A DNA stretch of 64,000 nt, from the NCBI GenBank assembly GCA_031401035.1, contig JANNRA010000035.1, forward strand, positions 28,143 to 92,142. The letters are read 5' to 3'. Both the position numbers and the translations under genes were made by a program. This DNA is from JANNRA01 sp031401035. GTDB taxonomy: Bacteria; Desulfobacterota; Binatia; HRBIN30; CADEER01. This document shows, one piece after another, positions 37,620 through 48,322 of the stretch; the first letter of the stretch is position 1; every line of letters starts with the position of its first letter. The notes beneath the pieces are model-generated. The model was not told the DNA's origin. It ran no database searches and saw nothing but the letters and a program-made list of their open reading frames with translations.

Positions 37620-39940
37620 GACGGCTCCGGGGCGAGGCCGCCGGGGATGGCGCGCCAGCGCCGCGCGTGACTGGCGCGGTAGATGCCGCTGCTCAGGCGC
37701 AGCGTGACGGTGTGCTCGAGGCGTTCGGCGGCGGCGAGGTCGAGATTCTCGGCGCTGACGTGCAGCGTGCCGGAGCCGTCGTCGGCGATGGTGAGGGCGC
37801 CGGCTGGGAGCGTCGTGCGGAAGAAGACGTCGTCATCGGCGAGCTCGACCTCGATCGAGGCGCTGGCGAGGGAGGCGGTGTGGGGCGGGCGGGCGATGCC
37901 GATGGCCAGGTCGAGGCGATCACCGCCGCGGCCGGCGCCGAAACGGATCTCCCCGTCGAGCGTGGCAATCGACTCCGGGCGGTACCAGACGGGGGAGGTC
38001 CAGGCGCGTTCCTGCGCCACCGGAGCGTAGAACGGGTCCTCGGCGCTGCTCAGGCAGCAGTCGGCGAAGGCCGGGTCGGCCGCCGCGGCCTGTGCCGCGC
38101 AGTCGGCGGCGAAGGGATCGACACCGGCAGCTTTGCAGACAAACGTCGTCCAGCGACAGGTCGGGTTCTCGAGCACGCGTGCGTAGTACACGGCGCCTTC
38201 GTCGGCCGCGAAGTCGGGATCTTCCCAGACCGCGCACAACTCCGCCGCGCCGGCGCCGCGCGGGGCACAGGTGGCGGGATCGACATCGGCGCCGTTGCCG
38301 GCGTCGCCGGCGATGTCGACGACGCGTTCGTGCAGCGCCCCGGCGACGTCGAGCCAGGCCTTGACGATCTGTAGGCGCTGCAGATCGGTGCCGGGCCGCG
38401 TCGCGGTGCCCGGATCCTTCAGCGCCAGGACGGCGAAGCGCGGGCTGGCGGCGCCGCGCACGGCGCCGAGTTCGCCGCCCATCGGCACCCCGGTGCGGTA
38501 GGCGCGGGCGACGAAGTCGCCGGCGCCGCAGGCGACGCCGTCGAGCCCGCCGGCGAAGAACCGCACCACCGGCCGCGCGCCGCTGGTGGCGTAGGTCTCA
38601 CGCCGGCGCAACGCGGCGAAGAGCGCGTCGCGCGAATTTTCCTCGGCCCAGACGACGGCCAGGCCGCCCGGATTGGTGTCGAGAAAGGCGTCGATCTGCC
38701 GCGCCGGGGTGGCGTCGTTGCCGCCCTGGCCGCCGGCGAAGTCGCGCTCGTCGGTGTTGCCGGCGGTGGCATTGTGCGTATCGGTGGACCCGATGAAGCC
38801 GAACTGGAACGGATTGACGCCGAGCGTCGCCTCGAAGAGCAGGCCGTCCGCGACCGCGGTGCGCACCAGATTGCGGCGCGGATAGGCGTCGATGGTCGGC
38901 GGTCGTTGGCCCGGCACTTCGGCGGCGGTGGCGATCTGCTCGTAGGTGCAGAGTTCATCCGCGGTGCCGACCCCGCGCCCCACGAGGCGGTCGAAGCGGC
39001 ACTCGGAGCCGCCCTTCTGCTGGAAGATCTCGACCAGCGGTTCGCGGTCCTGGCGGCGCTGCGCCTCGGCGGTGTCGGCCGGATCGAAGAATTGCAGCCC
39101 GTCACTCAGGTTCGAATTGTGCGGGATCAGCAGGGCATCGCAGCCCGTTCCAGCCTCGAGGCATTCGGATTCGATCGACGACCACAGGCCCTGCGGGATG
39201 CCGCCGGCGGCGGTTTCGAGCTGGCTGTAGGCGAAGGGCGGCACGTGGTGATTGCGGAAGATGACGTTGCGGTGCATGTGCCGGCCGCCGCGGCTCGGCG
39301 TGTGCTCGTAGCCGATGAACGAGGTGAAGCCGCAGGCGCTGCTGCGGTCGTACGCGGCCTCGGCGGCGGCCTGCATTTCCTGCCAGACCGACACCGCGGC
39401 GGCGTCGCAGTCGATGCCCGGTGTCGTGCAGAAGGGCAGCGACGGCGGCGGGTTGTCGACGCCGGCCGGGAAGAGCCACTGGACGATGGTGCCGAACTGG
39501 CGCCCCGGCGGGTCGACGGCGCGGAGCAGCTCGCAGATGTGCAGCGCGTAGGCGGAGGAGGCCGGGGTGGAACACAGGTCGACCTCGCCGATGAACTCGG
39601 CGTGGTCGGTGACGGCCGCGAAGTCGAGTCGGCGCGCCAGGCGGGCACGGCGGGTGGGCTGCTCATCGCCGTCGGCGACGGCGATCTCGCCGCCACGGGC
39701 GAAGTCGTAGGCGTCGCGCGGGTCGGCCTTGGTACCGTAGATGGCGGCGTCAGCCGAATAGCGCGTATGGACGTGCAGGTCGCCGAAGAAGGGTTGGCGC
39801 AGCGGGTCGAAGGCGTCGCAGGGCGCGCGCTCCTCGGTGCGCTGCCACGGGGCGCCCGACGGACCGGGTGCGGTGGGCGGCGACGCGGAGTCGCCGCAGG
39901 CGGCGAGCAGCAGTGCGGCGAGCAGCAGCCAACGGTGCAT
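37616..39940 (-). CDS. DUF3604 lipoprotein
   Basis: A 774-residue protein of the DUF3604 family, whose core is PHP-like. The start at 39940 opens a lipobox LLAAC with Cys15. The metal-type motifs DLHVHTRYS near the N-terminus and FAAVTDHAEFIGE are visible, and a later GFIGSTDTHNA completes the likely metal site. Many Cys residues (for example in CCLSSAEDPFYAP) suggest a disulfide-stabilised exported protein. The function is unproven; hydrolase activity is inferred. Upstream of the parvulin gene with a 4-nt overlap. A start 36 nt further up would disrupt the lipobox. A 114-bp gap separates it from the divergent dockerin-like gene. Confidence 0.88.
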   Translation of the reverse strand: MHRWLLLAALLLAACGDSASPPTAPGPSGAPWQRTEERAPCDAFDPLRQPFFGDLHVHTRYSADAAIYGTKADPRDAYDFARGGEIAVADGDEQPTRRARLARRLDFAAVTDHAEFIGEVDLCSTPASSAYALHICELLRAVDPPGRQFGTIVQWLFPAGVDNPPPSLPFCTTPGIDCDAAAVSVWQEMQAAAEAAYDRSSACGFTSFIGYEHTPSRGGRHMHRNVIFRNHHVPPFAYSQLETAAGGIPQGLWSSIESECLEAGTGCDALLIPHNSNLSDGLQFFDPADTAEAQRRQDREPLVEIFQQKGGSECRFDRLVGRGVGTADELCTYEQIATAAEVPGQRPPTIDAYPRRNLVRTAVADGLLFEATLGVNPFQFGFIGSTDTHNATAGNTDERDFAGGQGGNDATPARQIDAFLDTNPGGLAVVWAEENSRDALFAALRRRETYATSGARPVVRFFAGGLDGVACGAGDFVARAYRTGVPMGGELGAVRGAASPRFAVLALKDPGTATRPGTDLQRLQIVKAWLDVAGALHERVVDIAGDAGNGADVDPATCAPRGAGAAELCAVWEDPDFAADEGAVYYARVLENPTCRWTTFVCKAAGVDPFAADCAAQAAAADPAFADCCLSSAEDPFYAPVAQERAWTSPVWYRPESIATLDGEIRFGAGRGGDRLDLAIGIARPPHTASLASASIEVELADDDVFFRTTLPAGALTIADDGSGTLHVSAENLDLAAAERLEHTVTLRLSSGIYRASHARRWRAIPGGLAPEPS

Positions 39941-40054
39941 ACAAGAGGCGTAGTGCAGAGCGCGCCAATGTGGCAACCCGACGGGAGGGCGTGGCTACCG
40001 CCGCGCCCTCAACGGGTGCTTGCCTGAGGTCGCCGCCGGGCGCAGTGTGGCGCG

Positions 40055-40768
40055 GTGGGGAATCGACGACGCCTGCGACTGGCGCCCGAGGTCGCCGCGA
40101 CCCTTGCGGTGGCTGGCGTGACCTTCGTGTGCGCCACATCGAGCTGGGCGGGGCAGCCGACGTTGTCGGTGCGCGGCAGCACCGCCCAACGCGGTGGACC
40201 GGCGACGATGTCGCTGCACCTCGCCGACGATGCGACTGACGCTGCCGTGACGGCGGACGTCGACGTGCGCCTGGCTGCCGAGCTGGAGTTCCAGCCCCCG
40301 GTGGCGATGCGCTGCGCTCTGGCGCCGCGGCTGGCGGAGACGCACCGCATCGCCGGCCAGGTGCTCGAGCCGGGGCTGGTGGCCATTGCGATCCTGGCGA
40401 AGGCCCTCGACATCCGGCCGCTCGGCGACGGTCCGTTGGCCACCTGCACGCTCGATGTGCGCGCCGACGCCAGCCAGGCGATCGTGCCGCTGGCACTGGA
40501 GTTTGCCGGGCTCGGCGACGCGGATGGCATGGAGCTACCGGTGATGAGCGTCGCCGGGGCGATCGTCATCACCGACCTGCCGGGTCTGTGCGCCGGCGAC
40601 TGCAGCGGCGACGCGGCGGTGACGATCGACGAGATCATCCGCGGCGTGTCGATCGCTCTGGGTCAGTCGACGGTGGCGAGTTGCCGGCAGATCGACACCG
40701 ATGGCAACACCGAGGTCTCGATCGCGGAGATCATCTCCGCCGTGAACAGCGCGCTGTTCGGCTGCTGA
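40055..40768 (+). CDS. Secreted cohesin/dockerin-like protein
   Basis: A 237-residue exported protein with a GTG start and a signal sequence ending near TSSWAG. The middle, from PTLSVRGSTAQRGG to about residue 170, looks like a cohesin-type beta-sandwich. The C-terminus (177-237) has two dockerin-like calcium loops: GDCSGDAAVTIDEIIRGV and DTDGNTEVSIAEIISAV, ending in GC. Cys residues may pair. Repeats of this type occur widely in secreted proteins of uncultured deltaproteobacteria-like lineages; partner unknown. It converges with the atp F1 operon and ends just before a hairpin. Confidence 0.75.
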   Translation: MGNRRRLRLAPEVAATLAVAGVTFVCATSSWAGQPTLSVRGSTAQRGGPATMSLHLADDATDAAVTADVDVRLAAELEFQPPVAMRCALAPRLAETHRIAGQVLEPGLVAIAILAKALDIRPLGDGPLATCTLDVRADASQAIVPLALEFAGLGDADGMELPVMSVAGAIVITDLPGLCAGDCSGDAAVTIDEIIRGVSIALGQSTVASCRQIDTDGNTEVSIAEIISAVNSALFGC

Positions 40769-40770
40769 TC

Positions 40771-40795
40771 GACCTGGAGGGGCGCCCTCCAGGTC
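40771..40795. terminator. Hairpin between dockerin gene and atpC
   Basis: A perfect 11-bp stem, GACCTGGAGGG with CCCTCCAGGTC, around a 3-base loop. It sits between two convergent genes and could end both transcripts, though no T-run flanks it. It contains the TGGAGGGCGCC-like sequence found elsewhere in dispersed repeats. Confidence 0.6.
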
Positions 40796-40809
40796 CGAAC
40801 GGACGCGAC

Positions 40810-41211
40810 CTACTTGGCGATGTCGAGCCGGGCCTGCGCCCAGCGTCGGCGCGCGTCGACTGCGGGCCAGGCCGGGTCGATGAGCGACAGTTTCGCCAGC
40901 TCCGCCTCGGCGGCCTGGAGGTCGGCGCCCGCCGCGGCCGCGTCGACGTCGGCCGCCGTGGCGGCCGCCTCCGACAGCACGGTCATGACGTTGTCCGACA
41001 CCTCGGCGAAACCGTCGCGGATCGCCAGCACGTGCGCGCCGCGGCCGTCCTTGTATGTAAGCCGGCCGCTCTCGAGCGAGCTGAGAAAGTTGGCATGGTC
41101 GGGCAGAACACCGAACTCACCGACCGTGCCGGGCGCGGTGACCTCGCTGACCGCCTGGTCGACCACGGCGCGCGTCGGCGTCACGACGCGCAGTTGGAAC
41201 TCGCTCGCCAT
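40810..41211 (-). CDS. atpC: ATP synthase F1 subunit epsilon
   Basis: A 133-residue central-stalk subunit. The N-terminal beta-sandwich reads FQLRVVTPTRAVVDQAVSEVTAPGTVGEFGVLPDH in the normal order (given here as residues 5-39). The C-terminal helix pair DLQAAEAELAKLSLIDPAWPAVDARR could act in regulation. Last gene of the F1 operon, 3 bp after atpD. Confidence 0.97.
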   Translation of the reverse strand: MASEFQLRVVTPTRAVVDQAVSEVTAPGTVGEFGVLPDHANFLSSLESGRLTYKDGRGAHVLAIRDGFAEVSDNVMTVLSEAAATAADVDAAAAGADLQAAEAELAKLSLIDPAWPAVDARRRWAQARLDIAK

Positions 41212-41214
41212 GGC

Positions 41215-42621
41215 TCAGGCCGCCAGCTTCTTGGCCGACTCGATGACGTCCTCGATCGTGCCCTGCAGATAGAACGCCTGCTCGGGCAGGCCGTCGTGCT
41301 TGCCCTCGACGATTTCCTTGAAGCCGCGGATGGTGTCGGGGAGCTTGACGTACTTACCAGCGCGGCCGGTGAAGGCCTCGGCGACGTGGAACGGCTGCGA
41401 CAGGAAGCGCTGGATCTTGCGCGCCCGCGACACACTGAGGCGGTCCTCCTCGGACAGCTCGTCCATGCCGAGGATGGCGATGATGTCCTGCAGATCCTTG
41501 TAGCGCTGCAGGTTCTCCTGCACGGCGCGGGCGACGGCGTAGTGCTCGGCGCCGACGACGGCGGGCTCGAGGATGCGCGAGGTCGAGTCGAGCGGATCCA
41601 CGGCGGGGTAGATGCCGAGCTCGGCGATCTGGCGCGACAGCACGGTCGTCGCGTCGAGGTGCGCGAAGGTGGTCGCCGGCGCCGGGTCGGTGAGGTCGTC
41701 GGCGGGCACGTAAATCGCCTGCACGGAGGTGATCGACCCCTTCTTGGTCGTCGTGATGCGCTCCTGCAGTTCGCCGAGGTCGGTGGAGAGGGTGGGCTGG
41801 TAGCCGACGGCCGACGGCATGCGGCCGAGGAGCGCGGAGAGCTCCGAGTTGGCCTGCGTGAAGCGGAAGATGTTGTCGATGAAGAGGAGCACGTCCTTGC
41901 CCTCTTCGTCGCGGAAGTACTCCGCCGCGGTGAGCGCCGTCAGCGCGACGCGGGCGCGCGCGCCCGGCGGCTCGTTCATCTGGCCGTACACCAGGGCCGT
42001 GCGTGCGATGACGCCGGATTCGGTCATCTCGCGCCACAGGTCGTTACCCTCGCGGGTGCGTTCGCCGACGCCGCCGAAGACCGAGTAGCCGCCGTGCTGC
42101 TTGGCGACGTTGTTGATCAGCTCCTGGATGAGCACCGTCTTGCCGACGCCGGCGCCGCCGAAGAGTCCGATCTTGCCGCCGCGCGCGTATGGGGCAAGGA
42201 GATCGACGACCTTGATGCCGGTCTCGAACGCCTCGACCTCGGTGGCCTGGTCGGTGAACTTCGGCGTCGGTCGGTGAATGGGGTAATACGCCGTCGCGGT
42301 GATCGGCCCGGCCTCGTCCACCGGCTCGCCGATGACGTTGATGATGCGCCCCAGCGTGCCCGGCCCGACCGGAACCTTGATGTTGTCGCCGGTGTCTTGC
42401 ACGTCCATGCCGCGTACCAGACCCTCGGAGGAGTCCATGGCGACGGCGCGCACGGTGTTCTCGCCAAGGTGCTGCGCGATCTCGAGCACCAGGTTCCACG
42501 GCTGGTCGCTGATCGAGGGGTTGGTCACTCGCAGCGCCTGGAAAATCGGCGGCAGCTTCCCGGGCGGGAACTCGACGTCGACGACCGGGCCGATGACTTG
42601 CGTGATCTTACCGAGATTCAT
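41215..42621 (-). CDS. atpD: ATP synthase F1 subunit beta
   Basis: Catalytic subunit, 468 residues. Walker A is GGAGVGKT and the catalytic Glu lies in GVGERTREGND. The strand LLFIDNIFRFTQAN (Walker B), the ALLGRMPSAVGYQPTL segment and the DELSEEDRLSVSRARKIQRFLSQPF motif (residues near 390-415) are all normal. All catalytic residues seem intact. Lies between atpG (18-bp gap) and atpC. Confidence 0.99.
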   Translation of the reverse strand: MNLGKITQVIGPVVDVEFPPGKLPPIFQALRVTNPSISDQPWNLVLEIAQHLGENTVRAVAMDSSEGLVRGMDVQDTGDNIKVPVGPGTLGRIINVIGEPVDEAGPITATAYYPIHRPTPKFTDQATEVEAFETGIKVVDLLAPYARGGKIGLFGGAGVGKTVLIQELINNVAKQHGGYSVFGGVGERTREGNDLWREMTESGVIARTALVYGQMNEPPGARARVALTALTAAEYFRDEEGKDVLLFIDNIFRFTQANSELSALLGRMPSAVGYQPTLSTDLGELQERITTTKKGSITSVQAIYVPADDLTDPAPATTFAHLDATTVLSRQIAELGIYPAVDPLDSTSRILEPAVVGAEHYAVARAVQENLQRYKDLQDIIAILGMDELSEEDRLSVSRARKIQRFLSQPFHVAEAFTGRAGKYVKLPDTIRGFKEIVEGKHDGLPEQAFYLQGTIEDVIESAKKLAA

Positions 42622-42639
42622 TGCGAGAACCTTTCTGTC

Positions 42640-43506
42640 CTAGCCCTTGAGTGCTTCGGCGCCGCTGACGATCTCCATCAGCTCGGTGGTGATGGCGGCC
42701 TGACGGGCGCGGTTCATGGCCAGCGTCAGGCGGTCGATCATGTCGCGCGCGTTGACGGTGGCGTTGTCCATTGCGGTCATGCGCGCGCCGTGTTCGCTGG
42801 CGATCGACTCGAGGAAGGCGCGGTGGATGAGCGTGGTGATGTACTGGCGTAGCAGGCGGTCGAGCAGCGTCGACTCGTCGGGCTCGTAGATGTAGTCGGC
42901 GAGATCCGTGCCGCCGCCGCCCTCGGCGGCCTGCGGCACCGGCAGCAGGCGCTCGATCGTCGGCACCTGCGACAGCGCCGAGCGGAAGCGGCTGTACACG
43001 AGGTACACCGCGTCGGTCGATTCAGCGATGTAGTCGCGCGCGACGCGCGCCGACAACTCCAGCGCCAACGCCAATCCGGGGCCGCCACCGAGCTGCGTGT
43101 GCGCCTCGGCGACGCCAATCGGACGTTTGCGGAAGTACTGGTTGCCCTTGTTGCCGACGGCGGTGATGCGCACTTCGACGCCGGGACGCTCGGCGAGAAA
43201 CTGCTCGGCCTTGCGGATCAGCGTCGCATTGTAGCCGCCGCACAGGCCGCGATCGCCGGTGACGACGATGAGGTCGACGCGGCGCTCGGTCGGGCGTTCG
43301 GCGAGCAGTGGGTGCGCCGTCTCACCGCTGCGCGCCGCTACCATCTGCAGCAACGCCGACAGCTTGTCGGCGTAGGGCCGGGCCTGCTGCGCCGCTTCCT
43401 GGGCACGGCGCAGCTTGGCCGCCGCGACCATCTTCATGGCCTTGGTGATCTGCTGGGTGCTTTTGACCGAGCTGATGCGTTTGCGGATGCTCTTGAGGGA
43501 GGACAT
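42640..43506 (-). CDS. atpG: ATP synthase F1 subunit gamma
   Basis: Central rotor shaft, 288 residues. N-terminal SLKSIRKRISSVKSTQQITKAMKMV (residues 3-27) and C-terminal ASEHGARMTAMDNATVNARD with a final helix are the conserved coiled-coil ends. The middle contains VVTGDRGLCGGYNA. Length is normal. Separated by 84 bp from atpA. Confidence 0.98.
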   Translation of the reverse strand: MSSLKSIRKRISSVKSTQQITKAMKMVAAAKLRRAQEAAQQARPYADKLSALLQMVAARSGETAHPLLAERPTERRVDLIVVTGDRGLCGGYNATLIRKAEQFLAERPGVEVRITAVGNKGNQYFRKRPIGVAEAHTQLGGGPGLALALELSARVARDYIAESTDAVYLVYSRFRSALSQVPTIERLLPVPQAAEGGGGTDLADYIYEPDESTLLDRLLRQYITTLIHRAFLESIASEHGARMTAMDNATVNARDMIDRLTLAMNRARQAAITTELMEIVSGAEALKG

Positions 43507-43590
43507 CGGATATCAGCGAACGGATCCTAGAGAACAGAATTGGGGATCGGGCTTGGGGATCAGCGTTGGGGACCTTGGTGCGGGTGCCGG

Positions 43591-45099
<1,509 letters not shown>

Positions 45100-45178
45100 G
45101 TTCCTCACGTCCTCCTTCGGGGGGCGCCGTGCCTCTCGGGGCGCCGGCGCAGCCGCAGTCGATGGCCCAGTCGGTGGC

Positions 45179-45730
45179 TTATGAAAGCGACCGGCCTCCG
45201 GCAATACGGGTGGCAAGCGTGCGCAGCTGGGTCCGCACGCTGCCGTCGTAGATGGTGCCCTCGACCGCGACCACGACCCCGCCGAGCAGGGCCGGATCGA
45301 TCGCAGTGTCCGCGACCACGGTGCGGCCGAGCTTGCGCTCGAAGGCGGCGATCACGGCCTGACGCTGTGCGTCGGTGAGCGCGACCGCCGAGGTGACGGT
45401 GGCGCGCACGCGACCCATCCGGGCATCGAGAATGCGGCCGAACTCCTGGGCGATTCCGCCGAGCTGATCCAAGCGGCGCTTGTCGGCCAGCAGACTGACG
45501 AAATTGCGCGTCGTCGGGCTGAGCGCGAGGCTGTCGGCGATCGAGCCGGCCAGGCCGCGGCGCGCGGTGACGCTGAGCAGCGGGTTGGCGAGGCCGGCGC
45601 TGATCTGCGCGTCGTCGGCGACGGCGCGCAGCATTTGCAGTTCGTTGGCCGTCTGCTCGAGCGTGCCCTGCTCGTCGGCGACGGCGAGGATGGCCTTGGC
45701 GTAACGGCGCGCGACCGACCCGACGATCAT
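45179..45730 (-). CDS. atpH: ATP synthase F1 subunit delta
   Basis: Peripheral-stalk subunit, 183 residues. The N-terminus VARRYAKAILAVADEQGTLEQ and C-terminal segment ALLGGVVVAVEGTIYDGSVRTQL are the conserved ends. Start ATG overlaps the atpF stop by 4 nt. 79 bp separate it from atpA. Confidence 0.95.
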   Translation of the reverse strand: MIVGSVARRYAKAILAVADEQGTLEQTANELQMLRAVADDAQISAGLANPLLSVTARRGLAGSIADSLALSPTTRNFVSLLADKRRLDQLGGIAQEFGRILDARMGRVRATVTSAVALTDAQRQAVIAAFERKLGRTVVADTAIDPALLGGVVVAVEGTIYDGSVRTQLRTLATRIAGGRSLS

Positions 45731-46305
45731 CGCATCACTCCACCGATGAACTCGTCGACGAAGCGTGACTGGTCTGCTCCACTGAGTCGATCGGGCGCGA
45801 TGCGCTCGGCGATGGCGAGCGCCTGTTTGGCGACCTCCGCACGCAGCGCCTCGCGCGCCTCGCGCAGCTCGTTCTCGGCCGTGCGCTCGGCGTCGCGCTG
45901 AATCGCCTCGGCCGTGCGTCGCGCGGCGGCGAGGATCTGGTCGCGCTCGCGCTCGATGTCGGTGCGGGCCAGCCGCAGCATGTCCTCGAGCTCGGCGCCG
46001 AGCGTGTCGAGGCGGTGCTGCCACTCGGCGCGCAACGTTTCGGCCTCGGCGCGGACGCGGTCGGCCTTCTCGAGCGCCACGCGCACCGTGTCGCGCCGCT
46101 CGCTCAGATAGTTGCGGACCGACGGCCACAGGCCGCGGCGCAGGATGTAGAAGAAGATGGAGACGTTGACGAGCGAGAAGGCGAGCTTCGCCCAGGGGAT
46201 GCCGGGGTGGTGCGCGCCCTCGGGGATCTCGTCGGCCAGTGCGGCGAGGGGCAGGAGCACCGCCCAGATGGCGGGCACGACGACGGCGGCGAGGCGGGCG
46301 ATCAT
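45727..46305 (-). CDS. atpF: ATP synthase F0 subunit b
   Basis: A 192-residue stalk subunit. An N-terminal signal-like hydrophobic segment (about residues 4-23) is followed by a second hydrophobic helix (KLAFSLVNVSIFFYILRRGL), then a long charged coiled coil with repeated Arg/Glu/Ala. The second hydrophobic stretch suggests a longer N-terminus than in E. coli b. It overlaps both neighbours by 4 nt, so the ratio of b to b' may be set by translational coupling. Confidence 0.92.
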   Translation of the reverse strand: MIARLAAVVVPAIWAVLLPLAALADEIPEGAHHPGIPWAKLAFSLVNVSIFFYILRRGLWPSVRNYLSERRDTVRVALEKADRVRAEAETLRAEWQHRLDTLGAELEDMLRLARTDIERERDQILAAARRTAEAIQRDAERTAENELREAREALRAEVAKQALAIAERIAPDRLSGADQSRFVDEFIGGVMR

Positions 46306-46730
46306 GGGGCGCCTCCGGCGACGCGTGCCAGCATCTCGCCGGCGACGCGGTCGGCGTCCCCCGCCAGAGCGCGGCGCGCCTCGCTCACCTGCTGGGTCAC
46401 CGCGTCGCGCCGGTGCGCCAATTCGAGGCTGATCTTGCCGCGCGCGGCGGCGATCTCTTCGTTCGACTCCGCGATGGCGGCGTGGCGCGCCGTTTCGGCT
46501 TCCTGCGCCATGCGCAGGCGCTGCTCGCGGACGCGCTGATCGTAGCGTGCACGGTCGCCCTCGGCGGCGCTGGCCTGCTGCACGGCCGCGCGCTCGGCCT
46601 CGACCGTGCGCGCGTGCCGGTCCGCCAGCACCTGCGTCATCGGCCCGACGATGACGTGCTTGAAGACCAGCCAGAAGGTGATGAAGAGGCCGACCTGGAT
46701 GAAGATTGTTTTGTCGGGAAATAGTTCCAT
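46302..46730 (-). CDS. atpF': ATP synthase F0 subunit b'
   Basis: A 142-residue second stalk subunit. One membrane helix (TIFIQVGLFITFWLVFKHVI) precedes a coiled coil with the conserved ADRHARTVEAE region. Having both b and b' is typical of photosynthetic bacteria and deltaproteobacteria. First gene of the F1 operon. The 103 bp between it and the bactofilin gene is probably where the promoter lies. Confidence 0.92.
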   Translation of the reverse strand: MELFPDKTIFIQVGLFITFWLVFKHVIVGPMTQVLADRHARTVEAERAAVQQASAAEGDRARYDQRVREQRLRMAQEAETARHAAIAESNEEIAAARGKISLELAHRRDAVTQQVSEARRALAGDADRVAGEMLARVAGGAP

Positions 46731-46833
46731 GCGCGTCTGTCGTGACCGAACGTCGGGCGGCGCGGCGCCGGCCGGCGCGCGGGCCGCTCTGTGCAACCTG
46801 CGAGTCGAGGTGGATGTGGCGCGCGGTGGCGGG

Positions 46834-47331
46834 CTACCCGGCCGCCTCGGATGGTCGGCGGGCGGCGCCGCGCTCGTCGGTGGCGACCAGGGCAATACGC
46901 TTGTCGGGACGATCTGCACGGCTTCCCGCCGCGCCGCCCATCGCGCAATGCCCTTCGAAGATCACACCCTCATGGATGACCAGGCTGGGGGTGTTGATGT
47001 TGCCGGCGACGGAGGCCGGCGCCTTCAGCTCGATGCGCTTGCGCGCGGTGAGGTCGCCGGTGACGCGCCCGTGCACGATGATCGTCGCGGCGACGATCTG
47101 CGCGGTGATCTCGGCGCTCTCGCCGAGGATGACGGTGTCTTGCGCGTGGATCTCGCCGTCGACCTGCCCATCGATGCGCACGCTGCCCTCGAAGGTCAGC
47201 TTGCCCTCGACGCGGCTGCCCTGGCCGAGGTGTGCCTGCACGTCGCGCGTCGGCGCGCCCGGCACCGGCGACGCCGGCTGCAGTGCGTCGTCAGACTTGT
47301 GCGACTTGTCCTCTTTGACGAACAAGGCCAT
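46834..47331 (-). CDS. Bactofilin
   Basis: A 165-residue cytoskeletal filament protein. The beta-helical core repeats short units such as GSRVEGKLTFEGSVRIDGQVDGEIHA (about residues 38-63), ILGESAEITAQIVAATIIVHG and VAGNINTPSLVIHEGVIFEGH. Disordered tails flank it. AGGAGA precedes the ATG. The location beside parB is common in deltaproteobacteria, where bactofilins organise parAB complexes; a similar role is inferred. Confidence 0.93.
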   Translation of the reverse strand: MALFVKEDKSHKSDDALQPASPVPGAPTRDVQAHLGQGSRVEGKLTFEGSVRIDGQVDGEIHAQDTVILGESAEITAQIVAATIIVHGRVTGDLTARKRIELKAPASVAGNINTPSLVIHEGVIFEGHCAMGGAAGSRADRPDKRIALVATDERGAARRPSEAAG

Positions 47332-47422
47332 CGCCGTCTCCTGATGTTGTAGGCTAGGGGGATTGAGGGAAACGCTCGGGCTATAGCGTCCCCTTCCACG
47401 CGAGTCAAAACGGGGTCGTCGA

Positions 47423-48265
47423 TCAGCGATGCACGCCGAGACGTGCCAGTAGGCCGTCGAGCGCGTCGAGCGAGAAATAGTCGATGACGATGTGGCCGCT
47501 GCCACTCTTGTTGTGGCGCAGATGGACCTTGGTGCCGAGGGTGCGCGCAAGTTCGGCCTCGAGCGCGCGCTGCTCGATGTCCTCGGTGGCGGCGCGCGAG
47601 CGCTGGCGCACCAGCTGCTCGGCATTGCGCACCGACAGGCGCTTTGCCGCCACCTCGCGCCCGACCGCAACCTGCAGAGAGGGGTCGAGGGCGAGCAAGC
47701 TGCGCGCATGCCCGGCCGACAACTCGCCCGATTCGAGCTGCGCGATCACCTCGCGCGGCAGCTGTAACAATCGGAGGCTGTTTGTTACAGCAGAACGGCT
47801 TTTGCTGACTTGCCGCGCGATCTCCTCTTGCGTGAGTGAAAACTCGTCGGCGAGGCGCTTGAAGGCCCGGGCTTCTTCGATCGGATTGAGGTTCTCGCGC
47901 TGCAAGTTCTCGATAAGGGCCAATTCCAGAGACTCGCGGTCGTCGGCGTCACGCACCGTGATCGGCACGCGGATCAGCCCGGCGCGCTGTGCGGCGCGGA
48001 AACGACGTTCTCCAGCGATCAGCTGATAACCGGATCCAACTCGCCTGACGAGCAATGGTTGAAGCAATCCCTTGCTGCGAATCGATTCAGCCAGATCGGC
48101 GATGGCCGCCTCGTCGAAGATTTCGCGCGGCTGAAACGGGTTGGCCGTTATGGCGTCGATCGGTGCCGTAGCGGCCGAGTCGGCCTCGACTAAGGCGGGA
48201 ACTTGAGCCGCGCCAGGAATAAGGGCCCCGAGGCCCCGCCCCAGTCCGCGCTTTCGTAAATCCAT
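47423..48265 (-). CDS. parB: Chromosome partition protein ParB
   Basis: A 280-residue CTP-dependent DNA clamp that loads at parS. It begins RKRGLGRGLGALIPG, the typical N-terminal ParA-stimulating segment. The CTP-binding motifs IAGERRFRAAQRAGL and ENLQRENLNPIEEA follow, then the HTH with TQEEIARQVSKSRSAVTNSLRLLQLP. The C-terminal dimer region has HNKSGSGHIVIDYFS. Its partner parA is just upstream. Unlike the orphan parB at 14 kb it has the full chromosomal domain set. Confidence 0.97.
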   Translation of the reverse strand: MDLRKRGLGRGLGALIPGAAQVPALVEADSAATAPIDAITANPFQPREIFDEAAIADLAESIRSKGLLQPLLVRRVGSGYQLIAGERRFRAAQRAGLIRVPITVRDADDRESLELALIENLQRENLNPIEEARAFKRLADEFSLTQEEIARQVSKSRSAVTNSLRLLQLPREVIAQLESGELSAGHARSLLALDPSLQVAVGREVAAKRLSVRNAEQLVRQRSRAATEDIEQRALEAELARTLGTKVHLRHNKSGSGHIVIDYFSLDALDGLLARLGVHR

Positions 48266-48322
48266 TGGCTCGCCCCCGATGGTTTGGAGTGTCCGTGTCG
48301 CGGGCCGGCAGACCCGCGCCCG

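Noticed and set aside
40588..42852. A 754-codon plus-strand frame across the F1 atp genes.
   Set aside because: It covers the opposite strand of atpC, atpD and part of atpG and has shadow-type composition.
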